64,000 nucleotides of DNA from Azospirillum sp. TSA2s (GTDB taxonomy: Bacteria; Pseudomonadota; Alphaproteobacteria; Azospirillales; Azospirillaceae). The stretch lies in NCBI RefSeq assembly GCF_004923315.1, contig NZ_CP039642.1, forward strand, positions 310,001-374,000. The letters are read 5' to 3'. The notes under the pieces were generated by a model. The model was not told the origin of the DNA. It saw nothing but the letters and a program-made list of their open reading frames with translations, and searched no databases. Both the position numbers and the translations under genes were made by a program. Of this stretch, positions 63,202-64,000 are shown piece after piece; position 1 is the first letter of the stretch; each line of letters opens with the position of its first letter.

Positions 63202-64000
63202 CTACTCCACCTCGGTCAGCAGCCACTCCTTGAAGCGGCGCACCCGCCGGGCCCGCTCGGCCCCCGGCGCGTGGGCGATCAGGTAGCAGCCGCGCGGGCG
63301 CAGGGTCTCGGGCATCGGCTGGACCAGCCGGCCCGAGGCCACATCCTCCCGCACCAGAAAAACCGGCAGCAGAGCCACCCCCATGCCGGCCGACGCCGCC
63401 TCGATGATCATAAAGAAATGCTCGAAGGCTAGCGACAGCGCCGATTCCGGTAGCGGCAGGCCGAAGGCGCCGAGATAGACGCGCCAGGAATCGGGCCGGG
63501 TGGTGTGCTGCAACAGCCGGTGCTGCGCCAGATCGGCGGGGTGGCGCAGCGGCGGCCCCTGCTCCAGCAGCGACGGCGCGCAGAAGACGCCCATCGTCTC
63601 CGGCATCAGCGTCGCCGTCTCGGCCCCCGGCCACTCCTCCACGCCATAGCGGATGGCGACGTCGATGCGCTCCTTGGCGAAATCGACGCGATGCTCGCCG
63701 ATGCTGACCTCGACCTGGATGTCGGGGTTTTCCGCCTGGAAGCGTTTCAGCCGCGGGATCAGCCAGCGTTGCGTCAAAGTGGGAAGCGCGCTGACCCGCA
63801 GCACCCCGCCCTCCTGCGCGCGGGCCGCCCGCGCCGCCGCGGCGATGCGGTCGAGCGCCGCCGACGCCTCGCCATAGAAGGCCGCGCCGGTCGGCGTCAG
63901 TTCGATCCCCCGGCCGACGCGGCGGATCAGCTCGACGCCCAGATCCGCCTGCAGGGTCTGCATCATGCGGCTGACTGCCCCCTGGGTCACCGCCAGCTCG
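63202..64000 (-). CDS. LysR-family regulator, 5' end beyond window
   Basis: A GcvA-like LysR regulator whose N-terminus lies outside the window. The visible part begins inside the helix-turn-helix (ELAVTQGAVSRMMQTLQADL), then IRRVGRGIELTPTGAAFYG, a linker helix, and the full periplasmic-binding-protein-like effector domain (from VLRVSALPTLTQRWLIPRL to the C-terminus). At least 265 residues are encoded here out of the usual 295-310. The ligand is unknown. It converges with the DUF1989 gene, 12 bases apart. Confidence 0.88.
   Translation of the reverse strand, partial: ELAVTQGAVSRMMQTLQADLGVELIRRVGRGIELTPTGAAFYGEASAALDRIAAAARAARAQEGGVLRVSALPTLTQRWLIPRLKRFQAENPDIQVEVSIGEHRVDFAKERIDVAIRYGVEEWPGAETATLMPETMGVFCAPSLLEQGPPLRHPADLAQHRLLQHTTRPDSWRVYLGAFGLPLPESALSLAFEHFFMIIEAASAGMGVALLPVFLVREDVASGRLVQPMPETLRPRGCYLIAHAPGAERARRVRRFKEWLLTEVE

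Overview
The window is high-GC DNA (roughly 68-70 % by eye) with densely packed genes on both strands. It looks like a chromosomal segment of an alphaproteobacterium, most likely a Rhodospirillales member close to Azospirillum. Supporting markers are CcrM (GANTC methylase) next to rnhB, a RegB/RegA redox two-component pair, an RpoH-type sigma factor, the coupled argH-lptM-lysA operon, and many AraC/Crp/LysR regulators and sensor kinases. The taxonomic call is inference from gene content; no rRNA is present.

Layout. 0.4-8.3 kb: a UbiH-type hydroxylase, LolA, an hdeD-like gene broken by an in-frame amber codon, two AraC regulators, a LysE-type exporter, small DUF proteins and a Crp/Fnr regulator. 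8.6-13 kb: a hybrid histidine kinase immediately downstream of a periplasmic binding protein (a probable ligand-sensing pair) and an OsmC protein. 13.2-18.2 kb: lysA-lptM-argH, a divergent TlpA-like thioredoxin, a double cyclic-nucleotide-binding protein. 18.2-23.8 kb: TenA, an ABC-2 exporter, RegB/RegA, a small membrane protein and a second Crp/Fnr regulator. 24-35.5 kb: an exopolysaccharide cluster (tyrosine autokinase, flippase, nucleotide-sugar dehydrogenase, epimerase, GDP-fucose synthase, three glycosyltransferases). It has no visible polymerase, initiating transferase or outer-membrane exporter. 35.6-44.7 kb: Lrp/HppD, an ATP-grasp-like protein, an AI-2E family permease, a 1050-residue protein with three calcium-type carbohydrate-binding modules fused to a beta-helix, and a phytochelatin-synthase-like protein. 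44.7-48.5 kb: DUF3305/DUF3306 genes, an IS481-family element inserted inside a REPIN-like repeat, and an SDR. 48.7-54.5 kb: tRNA-Asp and tRNA-Asn, an unknown protein, an ornithine-cyclodeaminase family enzyme, folB, ccrM, rnhB, a YchJ protein and a double cold-shock-domain protein. 54.6-64 kb: a PAS sensor kinase, an oligopeptide-type ABC system whose ATPase has lost several catalytic motifs, an eight-repeat CRISPR array with no cas genes in view, rpoH, a DUF1989 protein and a LysR regulator cut by the window edge.

How the parts work together. The exopolysaccharide cluster makes and flips a fucose- and uronate-containing polymer, and the CBM/beta-helix protein 5 kb downstream could act on such a polymer. 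A GTTAGTAC sequence lies upstream of both. Redox and stress regulation is prominent (RegBA, two Crp/Fnr proteins, RpoH, dual CSD protein).

Mobile and repetitive DNA is limited but informative. Two REPIN-like double hairpins, one different inverted-repeat element, one IS481 copy with a 4-bp target duplication, and the orphan CRISPR array are the main departures from an ordinary chromosome. I found no single gene set that is clearly a new system. The best candidates for follow-up are the degenerate ABC locus, the CBM/beta-helix protein, the binding-protein/kinase pair and the orphan CRISPR array.
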